Source: Nakamurella panacisegetis
GTDB taxonomy: Bacteria > Actinomycetota > Actinomycetes > Mycobacteriales > Nakamurellaceae
Assembly (NCBI RefSeq): GCF_900104535.1
Contig: NZ_LT629710.1
Coordinates: 3,321,501 to 3,385,500, forward strand
Length of the DNA: 64,000 nucleotides
Direction of reading: 5' to 3'
The position numbers and the translations under genes are program-made. Positions 17,640 to 27,354 of this stretch are shown here, piece after piece. How positions within the stretch are numbered: the stretch's first letter is position 1; every line of letters begins with the position of its first letter. The notes under the pieces were generated by a model. It had not been told where the DNA came from. It searched no databases and saw only the letters and a list, made by a program, of their open reading frames with translations.

Positions 17640-18407
17640 TCAGTCCAGCCAGAGCTTCACCGCCAGTGCGAAGCCGGCCACCGCGATGACGGTCCGCATC
17701 AGCGTCGGCGGGACCCGGCGGACGATGGCCGGGCCGATCCGACCACCGAGCACGCAACCGATGCCCAGCGGCACCACCGCCGCCCAGCGGACGTCGGCGA
17801 AGACGGCGAAGCCCACGGCGGCGACCGCGTTGGCCACGCCCAGCAGCAGATTCTTCACCGCGTTGGCTGCCGGCAGCGACTTGTCGGTGCCCAGCAGCAG
17901 AAGGGCCAGGATCATCACACCGGCCGCGGCGCCGAAATAGCCGCCGTACAGACAGGTGAAGAACAACGTCACCGGCACGAGTGGGCCCGAATGTTCAAGC
18001 GCTGCTGTCTCTTTCGAACGCTTGGCCCGGATGGCCCGCAACGACGGGCTGGCGAGCAACAGGACCGAAGCGCCCGCCACCAGATACGGCACCAGATGCT
18101 GGAACACCCCGGGCGGTGTGGTCAGCAGCAAGGTGGCGCCGAGGGCGCCCCCGATGATCGCGATGCCGATCCAACGACGGATGTCCGGCCCCTGTCCCCG
18201 CAGTTCGGATCGCGACCCGGACACCGAGCCGACGGAACTGCCGATCAGGGCGACCGTGTTGGTGACGTTCGCCGTCACCGGCGGCAGCCCCAGGGCCAGC
18301 AGGGCGGGGTAGGAGATCAGGGAGGCCAGCCCGGCGGTCGAACCGGTGATCCCGGCGCCGAACCCGGCCGCCAGGAGCATGGCGGCACTGCCGAGTACGG
18401 ACGTCAC
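17640..18407 (-). CDS. TSUP (TauE/SafE) family membrane permease
   Basis: 255 residues from the GTG at 18407 (VTSVLGSAAMLLAAGFGAG). About eight membrane spans in two related halves: GITGSTAGLASLISYPALLALGLPP in the first and FGAAAGVMILALLLLGTDKS in the second, the usual TSUP pattern with VNVTNTVAL-like helix continuation. TSUP members export sulfite, sulfoacetate or other small anions; the substrate is not evident. It lies opposite to the dcw genes, breaking the ftsQ-ftsZ adjacency usual in actinobacteria, and is divergent from the glycosyltransferase at 18508. Upstream in-frame starts exist but extend into Arg-rich shadow sequence. Confidence 0.83.
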   Translation of the reverse strand: MTSVLGSAAMLLAAGFGAGITGSTAGLASLISYPALLALGLPPVTANVTNTVALIGSSVGSVSGSRSELRGQGPDIRRWIGIAIIGGALGATLLLTTPPGVFQHLVPYLVAGASVLLLASPSLRAIRAKRSKETAALEHSGPLVPVTLFFTCLYGGYFGAAAGVMILALLLLGTDKSLPAANAVKNLLLGVANAVAAVGFAVFADVRWAAVVPLGIGCVLGGRIGPAIVRRVPPTLMRTVIAVAGFALAVKLWLD

Positions 18408-18507
18408 AGTCGCTGACCCTAGGTGGTCCAAGGGCGCACCTTCTGCAACACTGCGTGTCGGAACCGTTCGGGGTGCGCGCGGGATGTGAAAAAGGGGCGG
18501 TGATGTC

Positions 18508-20106
18508 ATGGCCGAGATAGTCGTCACCCCACGGCCACGGCCCTGGCGGCGAACGATCGAAGCGCCGACGCTGGCGGCGCTCGGAGCGACCGTGGTGGGC
18601 GTGGTCCTGCGTGTGTGGGCCCTTCGGAGCACGGCGCTGGGTGCCTTCAACGGTGACGAGGCCGTGACCGGAGTGATGGTCCGGCGGATCCTGGCCGGAC
18701 AGAACCACTACGTGTTCTTCGCAGGTCAGCAGTACAACGGATCGTTGGAACAATACCTGCAGGCCGGGATGTACTGGCTGTTCCGGTTGCCCCAGAACCC
18801 CGTCACCCTGCGATATCCACAGATCGCGCTGACCGCCGCCGCCACCTGGCTCGTCTACCTGGTCGGATGCCGGCTGCTCGCGCGGCCCTGGGCGGCGGTC
18901 GTCGCCGCGGTGCTGTTCGCCTTCGGTCCGTACTGGACGCTGGCCCGCGGCATCGGCACGTTCGGCGCCTATCCGAGCCTGATCGTGGTCGGCCTGGTGG
19001 GCCTGTACTGCGCCCTGCGCGTTGGCGAGCCCGGTCGGAGTGGGATGTTCGCCGCGGCCGGGCTCGGGTTCTCCGCCGGCCTCATCGCATGGCTCGGGCT
19101 GTCCGGCGTCGAGTTGCTGATCCCGGCCGGCTTTCTGGCTGCTCCCTACTTGTTCCGGCGTTGGCAGCTCTGGATGGCGGCCGTGCCCGGTCTCGTCGTC
19201 GGGATGCTCCCGCTCCTGGTGTGGAGCTTTCGGAACCAGACGTTCGCCCTGTTCGACGCCGGCCCACCGATCGCACCGTCCACGGTCTGGCAGCGCCTGC
19301 GCAATCTCTTCGATCCGGTGGTCCGGGAGTTCATCGGGGTCGCCTGGACCAACGGATCTCCGGGCTGGCCGCTGGTTCTGCAGTACCTGGCCGTCGCCGG
19401 ACTCGGCCTCGGCTACATCGTCGCGGTGGTGCGTCGTCGCGCCGGCATCCTGCAGATGCTCAGGTTCCGAAAGGCTGGATGGACACCGTTCGACGCCCTT
19501 CTGCTGTCGGTCCCGGTGGTCGTGGTGATCTACGGCGCGTCCAAGTGGGCCTGGGTGTCGGCCGAACCGCGGTATCTGTTCAGCTTCTCTCCGGTCCTCG
19601 TCTGGTGCCTGGCCGCGGCCTGGCCGCAGCGACCGAGTGTGGCGCGCGCCGTGGCCGTCATCGCCGGCGCGGCGGTCTTCGCCGCCACCTCGGTCACCAT
19701 GCTGGCGAACCGGCCCTATGTCCCCGCAGCGCACAGCCTGGCGGACGTCGACGCGGCCAGCCGCTATCTGCGGTCCAGTGGGCAGGGCTTCGGATACGCC
19801 GACTACTGGACCGCGATGCCGTTGCTGTACATCGGCGGAGGCGACATCGCAGTGGCCCCGCTGAGCGCCGGTCGCACCAAGTTCCCGGCCGTGACGGCAT
19901 CGGTTGACCAGGCCGACGACTTCTTCTACGCAGCCACCGGCCCCAGTTCGACGGCGAAGTTCGGGGCCGCGTGGCTCAAGAACGTGTTGCGCGCGCACCA
20001 GGTGACCTTCCACGAGGTGCGGTTCGGCCGGGTCGTGGTCCTGGACCAGTTGGAGCCGGCCCTCAAGCCGTGGGAACTGGGGATCGGCACTCCGCCGTCC
20101 CAGTAG
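18508..20106 (+). CDS. GT39/ArnT-like polytopic membrane glycosyltransferase
   Basis: 532 residues, about eleven hydrophobic spans from residue 15 to 400, then a soluble C-terminal part. The first extracytoplasmic loop carries GAFNGDEAVTGVMVRRIL; an acidic DE pair in this loop followed by a 'hydrophobic-GxxYNGSLEQYL' stretch is typical of GT-C glycosyltransferases of the dolichyl-phosphate-mannose protein mannosyltransferase/ArnT superfamily. Likely uses a polyprenyl-phosphate sugar outside the membrane. Its placement inside the division cluster could mean it decorates wall or division proteins, but that is inference only. Confidence 0.68.
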   Translation: MAEIVVTPRPRPWRRTIEAPTLAALGATVVGVVLRVWALRSTALGAFNGDEAVTGVMVRRILAGQNHYVFFAGQQYNGSLEQYLQAGMYWLFRLPQNPVTLRYPQIALTAAATWLVYLVGCRLLARPWAAVVAAVLFAFGPYWTLARGIGTFGAYPSLIVVGLVGLYCALRVGEPGRSGMFAAAGLGFSAGLIAWLGLSGVELLIPAGFLAAPYLFRRWQLWMAAVPGLVVGMLPLLVWSFRNQTFALFDAGPPIAPSTVWQRLRNLFDPVVREFIGVAWTNGSPGWPLVLQYLAVAGLGLGYIVAVVRRRAGILQMLRFRKAGWTPFDALLLSVPVVVVIYGASKWAWVSAEPRYLFSFSPVLVWCLAAAWPQRPSVARAVAVIAGAAVFAATSVTMLANRPYVPAAHSLADVDAASRYLRSSGQGFGYADYWTAMPLLYIGGGDIAVAPLSAGRTKFPAVTASVDQADDFFYAATGPSSTAKFGAAWLKNVLRAHQVTFHEVRFGRVVVLDQLEPALKPWELGIGTPPSQ

Positions 20107-20189
20107 TGATTCGGGCCGTTCCGCGGGCGCGGCGGACTTCACAGATTTCCTCGGCGCGGCGCGCGGCGCGCCTGCCACCGTGAGCGGGT

Positions 20190-20260
20190 CGATGACCCTA
20201 CTTTCATACCCATCAGCACTTGACATAACTATAACCGTCTGGTTGAGGTTCAGGGTTTTC
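20190..20260 (+). promoter_or_regulatory. AT-rich promoter island upstream of ftsZ
   Basis: A conspicuously AT-rich patch in very GC-rich surroundings, 80-150 bases before ftsZ. It contains TTGACA at 20220-20225 and TATAAC at 20230-20235. These two are too close to be one promoter, so at least one of them pairs with a weaker partner: TTGACA with TGAGGT at 20244-20249 (18-base spacer) is one possibility. An own promoter is expected because the two inserted genes separate ftsZ from ftsQ. Confidence 0.5.
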
Positions 20261-20342
20261 CCGGCCTCGGGCAGCACGGATCGGACCTGGCGAAGAGGTC
20301 AGACTTGACTGTCGAAGCACACCAACAAGGAAGGCCAAGGCG

Positions 20343-21545
20343 ATGACGCCACCGCACAACTACCTCGCCGTGATCAAGGTCGTCGGCATCGGCGGCGGCG
20401 GCGTCAACGCGGTCAACCGGATGATCGAGGTCGGCCTCCGCGGGGTCGAGTTCATCGCGATCAACACGGATGCCCAGGCGCTGCTGATGAGCGACGCCGA
20501 CGTCAAACTCGATGTCGGCCGCGAACTCACCCGCGGCCTCGGCGCCGGGGCCAACCCGGAGGTCGGCCGCAAGGCGGCCGAGGATCACCGCGAGGAAATC
20601 GAGGAGGTCCTCAAGGGGGCCGACATGGTCTTCGTGACGGCCGGCGAAGGTGGTGGCACCGGGACCGGCGGCGCGCCCGTCGTGGCGTCGATCGCCCGCA
20701 AGCTGGGTGCCCTGACCATCGGTGTGGTGACCCGTCCGTTCGCGTTCGAGGGACGGCGCCGCGGCGGTCAGGCCGAGACCGGCATCCAGGACCTGCGCAA
20801 CGAGTGCGACACCCTGATCGTCATTCCGAACGATCGGCTGCTGCAGCTCGGCGACCTCGGCGTCTCGTTGATGGACGCGTTCCGCAGTGCCGACGAGGTG
20901 CTGCTCAACGGTGTTCAGGGCATCACCGACCTGATCACCACTCCGGGTCTGATCAACGTCGACTTCGCCGACGTGAAGTCGGTCATGGCCGGGGCCGGTA
21001 CCGCCCTGATGGGTATCGGCTCGGCCCGCGGGGAGGGCCGTGCGGTCCAGGCCGCCGGCAAGGCGATCAGTTCCCCGCTGCTGGAGGCGTCCATGGACGG
21101 CGCCCACGGTGTGCTGCTGTCGATCGCCGGCGGATCCGACCTCGGGTTGTTCGAGATCAACGAGGCGGCGTCCCTGGTGCAGGAGGCGGCCCACGAGGAC
21201 GCCAACATCATCTTCGGGACCGTCATCGACGACTCGCTGGGCGACGAGGTGCGGGTCACCGTCATTGCCGCCGGGTTCGACTCGACCCCGTCGATCACCA
21301 CCCCGGACCGTCGCCCGGCCCGCAATCTGGCCGACGCCGCGGCCGGCGAGATCCGTCATGCACCCGCGGTCGAGGCGCCCGCGCCGCCGCCGACGTACCA
21401 GCAGCCGGTGCAGCAGGCGCCGTACGTCCCGGCCACGCCGGCCGCCGCTCCGCCGGCCCCGCACAGCGGTTACGGCGCGCCTCGTCAGGTCCGCCCGATC
21501 GACGACGAGGACGATGTCGACGTGCCCCCGTTCATGAAGCGCTGA
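20343..21545 (+). CDS. ftsZ: Cell division GTPase FtsZ
   Basis: 400 residues from ATG 20343 (AAGG-rich ribosome site upstream). The tubulin signature GGGTGTGG is at about 103-110; [18 protein letters not shown] and [11 protein letters not shown] are conserved elements. A Pro/Ala-rich linker (about 340-385) leads to the C-terminal peptide [10 protein letters not shown], the docking site for SepF, FtsW and other partners. Forms the cytokinetic ring. Confidence 0.98.
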   Translation: MTPPHNYLAVIKVVGIGGGGVNAVNRMIEVGLRGVEFIAINTDAQALLMSDADVKLDVGRELTRGLGAGANPEVGRKAAEDHREEIEEVLKGADMVFVTAGEGGGTGTGGAPVVASIARKLGALTIGVVTRPFAFEGRRRGGQAETGIQDLRNECDTLIVIPNDRLLQLGDLGVSLMDAFRSADEVLLNGVQGITDLITTPGLINVDFADVKSVMAGAGTALMGIGSARGEGRAVQAAGKAISSPLLEASMDGAHGVLLSIAGGSDLGLFEINEAASLVQEAAHEDANIIFGTVIDDSLGDEVRVTVIAAGFDSTPSITTPDRRPARNLADAAAGEIRHAPAVEAPAPPPTYQQPVQQAPYVPATPAAAPPAPHSGYGAPRQVRPIDDEDDVDVPPFMKR

Positions 21546-21961
21546 CCCGCTTCTCGAACGCAGAACCATCGCCGAGCGGGGCGACCGGGAGCCTCCGGTC
21601 GCCCCGTTCGCCCGTTCCTGGCGTGGATCAACTTCGCAGGCATGGGGGAAATCGGCCACCCCTGTCCCTCTGATCCCAAACCGGCGAAGTTGATCCACGC
21701 CGGCCGGATGCGGGAGGCGGCAGGCAGGCGGCAGGCAGGCGGCAGGAACAGCGACCGGACCACACGGACGGACCAGACGGACGGGCGACCCGGGCCGGAC
21801 CACCGGGACAGGCGCGACGCCCGGGACAGATGTGACAGATGTCGTTTCTCGTGACTGGTCACGGTGTGTCGCACCACGTTCGGTGAGCGCCAGGCCGATA
21901 ACCTCAGCTGCAGAAGAAGATCCGGCGCACTCCCGTGCCGGCCGAGGAAGGAAGCAGACCA
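21546..21961. other. ftsZ-sepF intergenic region, where pgeF/yggS usually lie
   Basis: 416 bases without a supported gene. It holds the palindromic repeat at 21620-21701 (separate feature), three 11-bp GGCGGCAGGCA tandem units at 21716-21748 and a lower-GC patch near 21835-21905 that may contain the sepF promoter. The ribosome site GGAAGGA lies just before sepF. In most actinobacteria a multicopper-oxidase-like pgeF/yfiH gene and a PLP-binding yggS gene fill this position. Confidence 0.55.
21620..21701. repeat. Palindromic interspersed repeat, copy 1
   Basis: Two perfect 18-base inverted arms, 21620-21637 (GGCGTGGATCAACTTCGC) and 21684-21701, enclose 46 bases. The same arms and the inner segments GGCATGG and TCCCAAAC recur in copy 2 at 48265-48364, so this is a dispersed REP-like family rather than a unique terminator. 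It starts 75 bases past the ftsZ stop. Confidence 0.85.
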
Positions 21962-22621
21962 ATGGGATCGTGGCGCAAGGTCGGGGCCTTCCTCGGACTC
22001 GTTCCGGACGAGGGTCACCACTACGAGGGTGACGACTACGAGGCCGCCGGGTACGAAGGCAGCCAGTACGACGATGGGTACGACTCGCCGCGCGACCGCA
22101 GCGGCAGCTACGCCGGCAGCTCCTATTCCCGGGACGCCGACGCCGGTTACTCCGACGGCTACGCCGACCGGAAGTCCGATCACCCGGCGGAGAGCTACCG
22201 CAGCGAGGCCCCCGAACCGGTGTCGTCCCGTCCGGTGAGCTCCTCGCGCCGCCCCTTCGCCTCCGAGCCGGTCACCCAGGGAGCACTCGCCATGAAGGCT
22301 GACCAGCGGCGTGACGCCGACAGCAGCACCGCCTCCCGGCCGGCCAGCGTCAAGCTGACCGGTTTCGGCGAAGCGCGCATCGTCGGCGAGAAGTACCGCG
22401 ACGGCCAGTCGGTGATCCTGGACATGACCGGTATGTCCGACTCCGACGCTCGTCGACTGGTGGACTTCTCGGCCGGTCTGGCCTTCTCCCTGCGGGGATC
22501 GATCGAGAAGGTTGCGCCCAAGGTCTTCATGTTGCTGCCGGCCGAAGCGGACATCGCCGGCGGGAGCGCAACCGCTCTGGAGGATGCTCGTGCGTACGTC
22601 GGCGGTTACGCCGGACGCTGA
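21962..22621 (+). CDS. sepF: Cell division protein SepF
   Basis: 219 residues from ATG 21962 (MGSWRKVGAFLGL), with GGAAGGA upstream; the start is typical of actinobacterial SepF, whose amphipathic N-terminus binds membrane. A Tyr/Asp/Ser-rich linker (20-110) joins it to the C-terminal SepF fold (about 120-205), with VSLTGFGEARI-like beta strand, SVILDMTGMSDSDARRLVDF and GSIEKVAPKVFMLLP. It anchors FtsZ to the membrane in organisms that lack FtsA. Confidence 0.95.
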   Translation: MGSWRKVGAFLGLVPDEGHHYEGDDYEAAGYEGSQYDDGYDSPRDRSGSYAGSSYSRDADAGYSDGYADRKSDHPAESYRSEAPEPVSSRPVSSSRRPFASEPVTQGALAMKADQRRDADSSTASRPASVKLTGFGEARIVGEKYRDGQSVILDMTGMSDSDARRLVDFSAGLAFSLRGSIEKVAPKVFMLLPAEADIAGGSATALEDARAYVGGYAGR

Positions 22622-22672
22622 CCGGGCCCCGCGACGTCGGTTCGGGGCGCGAGATCAGGTAGTAGTAGAGGG

Positions 22673-22972
22673 GTGAACATCGTCTGGCAGGTCGTGTACC
22701 TGTTGCTCTGGATCTTCCGGTTGCTGTTGATCGGTCGCATTGTCATCGAGATCGTCCGGATGTTCGCCAAGACCTGGCGCCCGGTGGGGCGCCCAGCGGC
22801 GTCGATGGAGATTCTGTACGCCAGTACCGACCCTCCGGTGAAGCTGTTTCGTCGGGTGATCCCGATGGTGCGGCTCGGCGGGGTAGGGTTCGACCTCAGC
22901 ATTTATGTTTTGTTCATTGTCGTCTGGATCCTGATGGCCGTGACCCAGAACCTGGCCTACGCCAGCGCCTGA
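22673..22972 (+). CDS. YggT family membrane protein
   Basis: 99 residues from GTG 22673 (VNIVWQVVYLLLWIFRLLLI). Two hydrophobic spans (about 5-24 and 70-93) flank the conserved loop with WRPVGRPAASMEILYASTDPPVKLFRRVIP. YggT proteins follow sepF in many Gram-positive dcw clusters; the role is unclear. The motif 'T-D-P-P-V-K-x-x-R-R-x-I-P' is the family's hallmark. Confidence 0.92.
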   Translation: MNIVWQVVYLLLWIFRLLLIGRIVIEIVRMFAKTWRPVGRPAASMEILYASTDPPVKLFRRVIPMVRLGGVGFDLSIYVLFIVVWILMAVTQNLAYASA

Positions 22973-23024
22973 TTCTCAGCCGTCGTCATCGTCATCGTTG
23001 ACATCGCCACGCAAGGAGTTAGCA

Positions 23025-23840
23025 ATGCGGCTCACGCCAGCCGACGTCCACAACGTCGCGTTCAAGAAGCCATCGATCGGTAAACGGGGGTATGACGAAG
23101 ACGAAGTCGATGCCTTCCTCGACCTGGTCGAAGCGGAGCTCAGCCGCCTCATCGAGGAGAACAACGAGCTGACGCAGCGGCTGGCCGCGGCCCAGGCCAG
23201 CGGTTTCGCGGCCGGGGCCCCGGCCGAGCAGGCGCCGTACCAGCAGCCCGAGGCTGTGCAGCAGTACGTCGAGCAGGCCCCGGTCGAGGCCGAGCACGAC
23301 CACGAGGCAGCCGAGGCTCCGGCCCCGGTCGCTGAGGCGCCCGCCCCGGTCGTCGCGGCGGAGCCCGGCCCGGCTGTGCATCACATGCAGGCGGCCAAGC
23401 TTCTCGGTATCGCCCAGGAGACGGCCGAGCGGCTGACCAACGAAGCGGCCGCCGACGCCGAAGCCCAGCGGGCAGCGGCCAAGGCCGAGTCCGAGAAGCT
23501 GGTCTCCGATGCCCAGGCCGAGGCGAACCGGCTGTTGTCCGAGGCGCAGAACAAGTCCGAGGGCATGGTCAACGAGGCCACGGCCAAGGCCGAGGCCCTC
23601 GAGCGGGACAGCCGGATCCGCGCCGACGCCATGGACCGCGAGGCCCAGGGCAAGTACTCGCAGGTCATGGGTCAGCTGACCGAGCAGCGCACCACGCTCG
23701 AGAAGAAGATCGACGATCTGCGGGTGTACGAGCGGGAGTACCGCAGCCGCCTGAAGAGCTGGATCACCGACCAGCTCTCCCAGCTGGACGAGGGTGGCGT
23801 CGCCGCCAACTCCGAGCCGGCCACCCAGGGCGCCGAGTGA
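23025..23840 (+). CDS. divIVA: DivIVA/Wag31 polar growth scaffold
   Basis: 271 residues from ATG 23025 (AAGGAG 8 bases upstream). N-terminal membrane-binding segment RLTPADVHNVAFKKPSIGKRGYDEDEVDAFLD is almost invariant among actinobacterial Wag31 proteins. Short coiled coil, then an Ala/Pro/Glu linker (about 68-120), and a long coiled coil (about 125-255) with AKLLGIAQETAERL. It marks curved membrane at poles and septa and directs wall synthesis. Confidence 0.96.
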   Translation: MRLTPADVHNVAFKKPSIGKRGYDEDEVDAFLDLVEAELSRLIEENNELTQRLAAAQASGFAAGAPAEQAPYQQPEAVQQYVEQAPVEAEHDHEAAEAPAPVAEAPAPVVAAEPGPAVHHMQAAKLLGIAQETAERLTNEAAADAEAQRAAAKAESEKLVSDAQAEANRLLSEAQNKSEGMVNEATAKAEALERDSRIRADAMDREAQGKYSQVMGQLTEQRTTLEKKIDDLRVYEREYRSRLKSWITDQLSQLDEGGVAANSEPATQGAE

Positions 23841-23859
23841 ATCAGCGGTAGTCTTTCTG

Positions 23860-24122
23860 GATAGGACTTGCAGTACGGCGTCGACCCGGCCATCACCGGC
23901 GAGCCATTCGGAAGAACGACGTGCAGGTCCCCCGGCTCCGGCCGGGGGATTTGTGCGTTCACTAGAACCGAACGGGACCTGGCCCGTCACAGCCGGAGCG
24001 CTGTCACCGCAGCGCGCAGAGTGGCCCGGCGATCCCGGGCAAGTGGGGTGGTACCGCGGTTCCGGCGCAGGTCGCCGGCGTCGTCCCCGCAGCCGAGACG
24101 CTGTGTCGACGAGAGGTACCTG
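23860..24122 (+). ncRNA. T-box leader of ileS, translational type
   Basis: The T-box core AAGTGGGGTGGTACCGCGG is at 24041-24059, followed by the hairpin and the CGTCGTCCCC segment near 24078-24087. Upstream, CTAGAACCGAACGGG (about 23965) is typical of actinobacterial ileS T-boxes, which have an ultrashort stem I; ATC at 23892-23894 is the best specifier (isoleucine). No terminator with a U run is seen. GGTACC inside the T-box (24050-24055) is complementary to GGTACC at 24115-24120, which abuts the GAGAGG ribosome site, so a sequestrator hairpin controlling translation is likely. Uncharged tRNA-Ile would relieve it. Confidence 0.9.
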
Positions 24123-27100
24123 ATGAGCAAGACCTACCCGCGGGCCGGAGCGACCGAGGTTTCCGCCCGGCCGGATTTTCCCGCCTCCGAGGCGACGGTG
24201 TTGGCCTACTGGAAGGCCGACCGGACGTTCCAGGCATCGATCGACGCCCGTGAGCCCGGTGAGAACGGCAGCAATGAGTTCGTCTTCTACGACGGGCCGC
24301 CGTTCGCCAACGGCCTGCCGCACTACGGCCACCTGCTGACCGGCTATGCCAAGGACGTCGTGCCGCGCTACCAGACCATGAAGGGCCGTCGGGTCGAGCG
24401 CCGCTTCGGCTGGGACACCCACGGACTACCGGCCGAACTCGAGGCCGAGCGGCAGCTGGGCATCAAGGGCCGCGGCGACGTGCTGGACCTGGGGATCGAG
24501 AAGTTCAATGACGCGTGTCGGCAATCCGTCATGCGGTACGCCGGCGAGTGGCAGGAATACGTCACCAAGCAGGCCCGATGGGTCGACTTCGAACACGACT
24601 ACAAGACCCTCGACCCGTCGTACATGGAGAGCGTGCTCTGGGCGTTCAAGACGCTCTACGACAAGGGCTACGTCTACGAGGGCCAGCGGGTGCTGCCGTA
24701 CTGCTGGGTCGACGAGACCCCGCTGTCCAGCCACGAGCTGAAGATGGACGACGACGTCTACCAGTCGCGGCAGGACCCGTCTGTCACCGTGTGGGTGCGG
24801 CTGCAGACCGGAGAGCGGCTGCTGGCCTGGACCACCACCCCCTGGACGCTCCCCAGCAACCTGGCCATGGCCGTCGGGCCGGACCTGGACTACGTCGTGG
24901 TCGAGTTCGACGACGAGCGGTACATCCTGGCCGAGGCCCGGCTGGACGCCTACCGCCGGGAGCTGGGGGAGGACGCGGTCGTCGTCGATCGGCTCAAGGG
25001 CAGCGAGATCATCGGACGGACCTACGAGCCGTTGTTCGACTTCCTGGCCGACTTCGACCGGTTCGGCACCCAGGCCGCCTTCCGGGTCATCGCCGCCGAC
25101 CACGTGACGACCGAGGACGGCACCGGTGTGGTGCACATGGCCCCGGCCTACGGCGAGGAGGATCAGCTGGCCTGTACGGCGGCCGGGATCCCGACCATCC
25201 TGACCGTGGACGATCGGGCCCGCTTCACCTCGATCGTCCCGCCATTCGAGGGCATGCAGGTCTTCGACGCCAACCCGTTCGTCATCGACGCGCTGAAGGA
25301 ATCCGGCCACCTCGTGCGCCGCGAGACCTACGAGCACAGCTACCCGCACTGCTGGCGCTGCCGGAACCCGCTGATCTACAAGGCCGTCTCCTCCTGGTTC
25401 GTCGAGGTGACCAAGTTCCGCGATCGCATGGTCGAACTCAACCAGGAGATCACCTGGACCCCATCGCACATCAAGGACGGCCAGTTCGGCAACTGGCTGG
25501 CGAACGCCCGCGACTGGTCGATCAGCCGCAACCGCTTCTGGGGCAGCCCGATCCCGGTCTGGAAGTCAGACGACCCCAACTACCCGCGGATCGACGTGTA
25601 CGGGTCCATCGCCGAGTTGGAGGCCGACTTCGGGACGACGGTCACCGACCTGCACCGGCCGTACATCGACGACCTGATCCGGCAGAACCCGGACGACCCC
25701 ACCGGCCGATCAATGATGCGCCGCGTCACCGACGTGCTGGACGTGTGGTTCGACTCCGGCTCCATGCCCTACGCACAGGTGCACTATCCGTTCGAGAACA
25801 AGGAGTGGTTCGAGGGCCTCGACGGTGCGATGACCGGCCACTTCCCGGGCGACTTCATCGTCGAGTACATCGGCCAGACCCGCGGGTGGTTCTACCTGAT
25901 GCACGTACTGGCCACGGCGCTGTTCGACCGCCCAGCGTTCAAGACGTGCATCAGCCACGGCATCGTGCTGGGCGACGACGGCCGCAAGATGTCCAAGTCG
26001 CTGCAGAACTACCCGGACGTCAACGAGGTGTTCGCCCGCGACGGGTCGGACGCGATGCGCTGGTTCCTGATGTCCTCACCGATCCTGCGCGGCGGCAACC
26101 TGATCGTCACCGAACCGGGCATCCGCGAGGGAGTCCGGCAGGCCGTGCTGCCGCTCTGGAACGCCTACTACTTCCTCACCCTGTACGCCGGGGCGGCGGA
26201 GAAGACGGGCCGGATCCGGACCGATTCCTCTGACGTGCTGGACCGCTACATCCTGGCCAAGACCTCGACGTTGGTCGCCGAGGTCACGGCGCAGATGGAC
26301 GTCTACGACATCGCGGGGGCCTGCGCGTCGGTCCGCAGCTTCCTGGAGGTGCTGACCAACTGGTACGTGCGTCGGTCCCGCCAGCGCTTCTGGGACGGCG
26401 ACGACGACGCCATCGACACCCTCCACACGGTGCTCGAGACGTTCTGCCGGGTGGCTGCGCCCTTGCTGCCCCTGACCACCGAAGCGGTCTGGCGCGGCTT
26501 GACCGGCGAGCGGTCGGTCCACCTGACCGATTGGCCCGACCCGACCGTGATGCCGACGGACGACGAGCTGGTCGCGGCCATGGACGAGGCCCGCGAGGTC
26601 GCGTCGGTGGCTCTCTCGCTGCGGAAGGGAGCCAAGCTCCGCGTCCGGCAGCCGCTGGCCGCGCTGACCGTCGCATCGCCCGCGTTCGAGCGCCTGCAGC
26701 AGTTCGGCGCCCTGTTGGCCGACGAGGTCAACGTGCGCAACGTGTCGGTGACGCCGGTCGAGGCCGGCGAGGACCACCGCGTCGAGCGCAAGCTGGCGGT
26801 CAACGCCCGCGCCGCCGGCCCACGTCTGGGCAAGCAGGTGCAGCAGGTGATCGGTGCGGCCAAGAAGGGCGACTGGTCGGTGACCGACGGCGTCGTCACG
26901 GTCGGCGGGGTCGACCTGATCGAGGGCGAATACACCCTGGACCTGGTCGCCTCCGGCTCCGGGACCGACGTCATCGGGATGCTGCGGTCCGGCGGGTTCG
27001 TCTCGCTCGACACCGTGCTGGACAACGAGCTGCTGGCCCAGGGCAGCGTGAACGACCTGCTCCGCCTGGTCCAACAGGCCCGCAAGGACGCCGGGTTCCA

Positions 27101-27302
27101 GGTGTCCGACCGCATCACCCTGGCCCTGGCCGTCGACGACGACCTCTGGGCCGCGGTCGAACACCGGCGGGAGCAGATCATGGCCGAGACCCTGGCCACC
27201 GCGATCGGCCGGGTGCCGGAGATCGTCTCCGACCGGGCGGTCGCCGGCGAGGTGGGCGACGGAGTCAAGCTCACGTTGGCCGTGGCGCTCGCGTCGGCCT
27301 GA
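24123..27302 (+). CDS. ileS: Isoleucyl-tRNA synthetase
   Basis: 1059 residues from ATG 24123, directly behind the T-box. HIGH-type motif [14 protein letters not shown], then [19 protein letters not shown] motif [15 protein letters not shown]. Length and motif wording match the eukaryote-like class of bacterial IleRS (IleS2), a class often naturally tolerant of mupirocin. The editing domain, anticodon-binding domain and a long C-terminal region are present. The frame is open upstream to 23868, but that is leader RNA. Confidence 0.96.
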   Translation: MSKTYPRAGATEVSARPDFPASEATVLAYWKADRTFQASIDAREPGENGSNEFVFYDGPPFANGLPHYGHLLTGYAKDVVPRYQTMKGRRVERRFGWDTHGLPAELEAERQLGIKGRGDVLDLGIEKFNDACRQSVMRYAGEWQEYVTKQARWVDFEHDYKTLDPSYMESVLWAFKTLYDKGYVYEGQRVLPYCWVDETPLSSHELKMDDDVYQSRQDPSVTVWVRLQTGERLLAWTTTPWTLPSNLAMAVGPDLDYVVVEFDDERYILAEARLDAYRRELGEDAVVVDRLKGSEIIGRTYEPLFDFLADFDRFGTQAAFRVIAADHVTTEDGTGVVHMAPAYGEEDQLACTAAGIPTILTVDDRARFTSIVPPFEGMQVFDANPFVIDALKESGHLVRRETYEHSYPHCWRCRNPLIYKAVSSWFVEVTKFRDRMVELNQEITWTPSHIKDGQFGNWLANARDWSISRNRFWGSPIPVWKSDDPNYPRIDVYGSIAELEADFGTTVTDLHRPYIDDLIRQNPDDPTGRSMMRRVTDVLDVWFDSGSMPYAQVHYPFENKEWFEGLDGAMTGHFPGDFIVEYIGQTRGWFYLMHVLATALFDRPAFKTCISHGIVLGDDGRKMSKSLQNYPDVNEVFARDGSDAMRWFLMSSPILRGGNLIVTEPGIREGVRQAVLPLWNAYYFLTLYAGAAEKTGRIRTDSSDVLDRYILAKTSTLVAEVTAQMDVYDIAGACASVRSFLEVLTNWYVRRSRQRFWDGDDDAIDTLHTVLETFCRVAAPLLPLTTEAVWRGLTGERSVHLTDWPDPTVMPTDDELVAAMDEAREVASVALSLRKGAKLRVRQPLAALTVASPAFERLQQFGALLADEVNVRNVSVTPVEAGEDHRVERKLAVNARAAGPRLGKQVQQVIGAAKKGDWSVTDGVVTVGGVDLIEGEYTLDLVASGSGTDVIGMLRSGGFVSLDTVLDNELLAQGSVNDLLRLVQQARKDAGFQVSDRITLALAVDDDLWAAVEHRREQIMAETLATAIGRVPEIVSDRAVAGEVGDGVKLTLAVALASA

Positions 27303-27322
27303 GCACGGACCGCCAGACCACC

Positions 27323-27354
27323 ATCACGCCCCCGCCGGCCGGCGGGGGCGTGAT
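27323..27354 (+). terminator. Perfect hairpin after ileS
   Basis: Arms 27323-27336 (ATCACGCCCCCGCC) and 27341-27354 are exact inverted repeats around a GGCC loop, starting 20 bases past the ileS stop. There is no U tract, as is common for actinobacterial terminators. Confidence 0.75.

Noticed and set aside
20220-20235. TTGACA and TATAAC as one promoter for ftsZ
   Set aside because: Only 4 bases separate them, too few for a -35/-10 pair; kept as a promoter region only.
17995-20277. 760-codon minus-strand frame over the glycosyltransferase
   Set aside because: Gly/Arg/Pro/Asp-rich shadow of a protein with clear membrane spans on the plus strand.
21716-21748. Three GGCGGCAGGCA 11-bp units as a possible CRISPR or iteron
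   Set aside because: No spacers, no associated genes; simple short tandem repeat. No CRISPR array was seen anywhere in the window.
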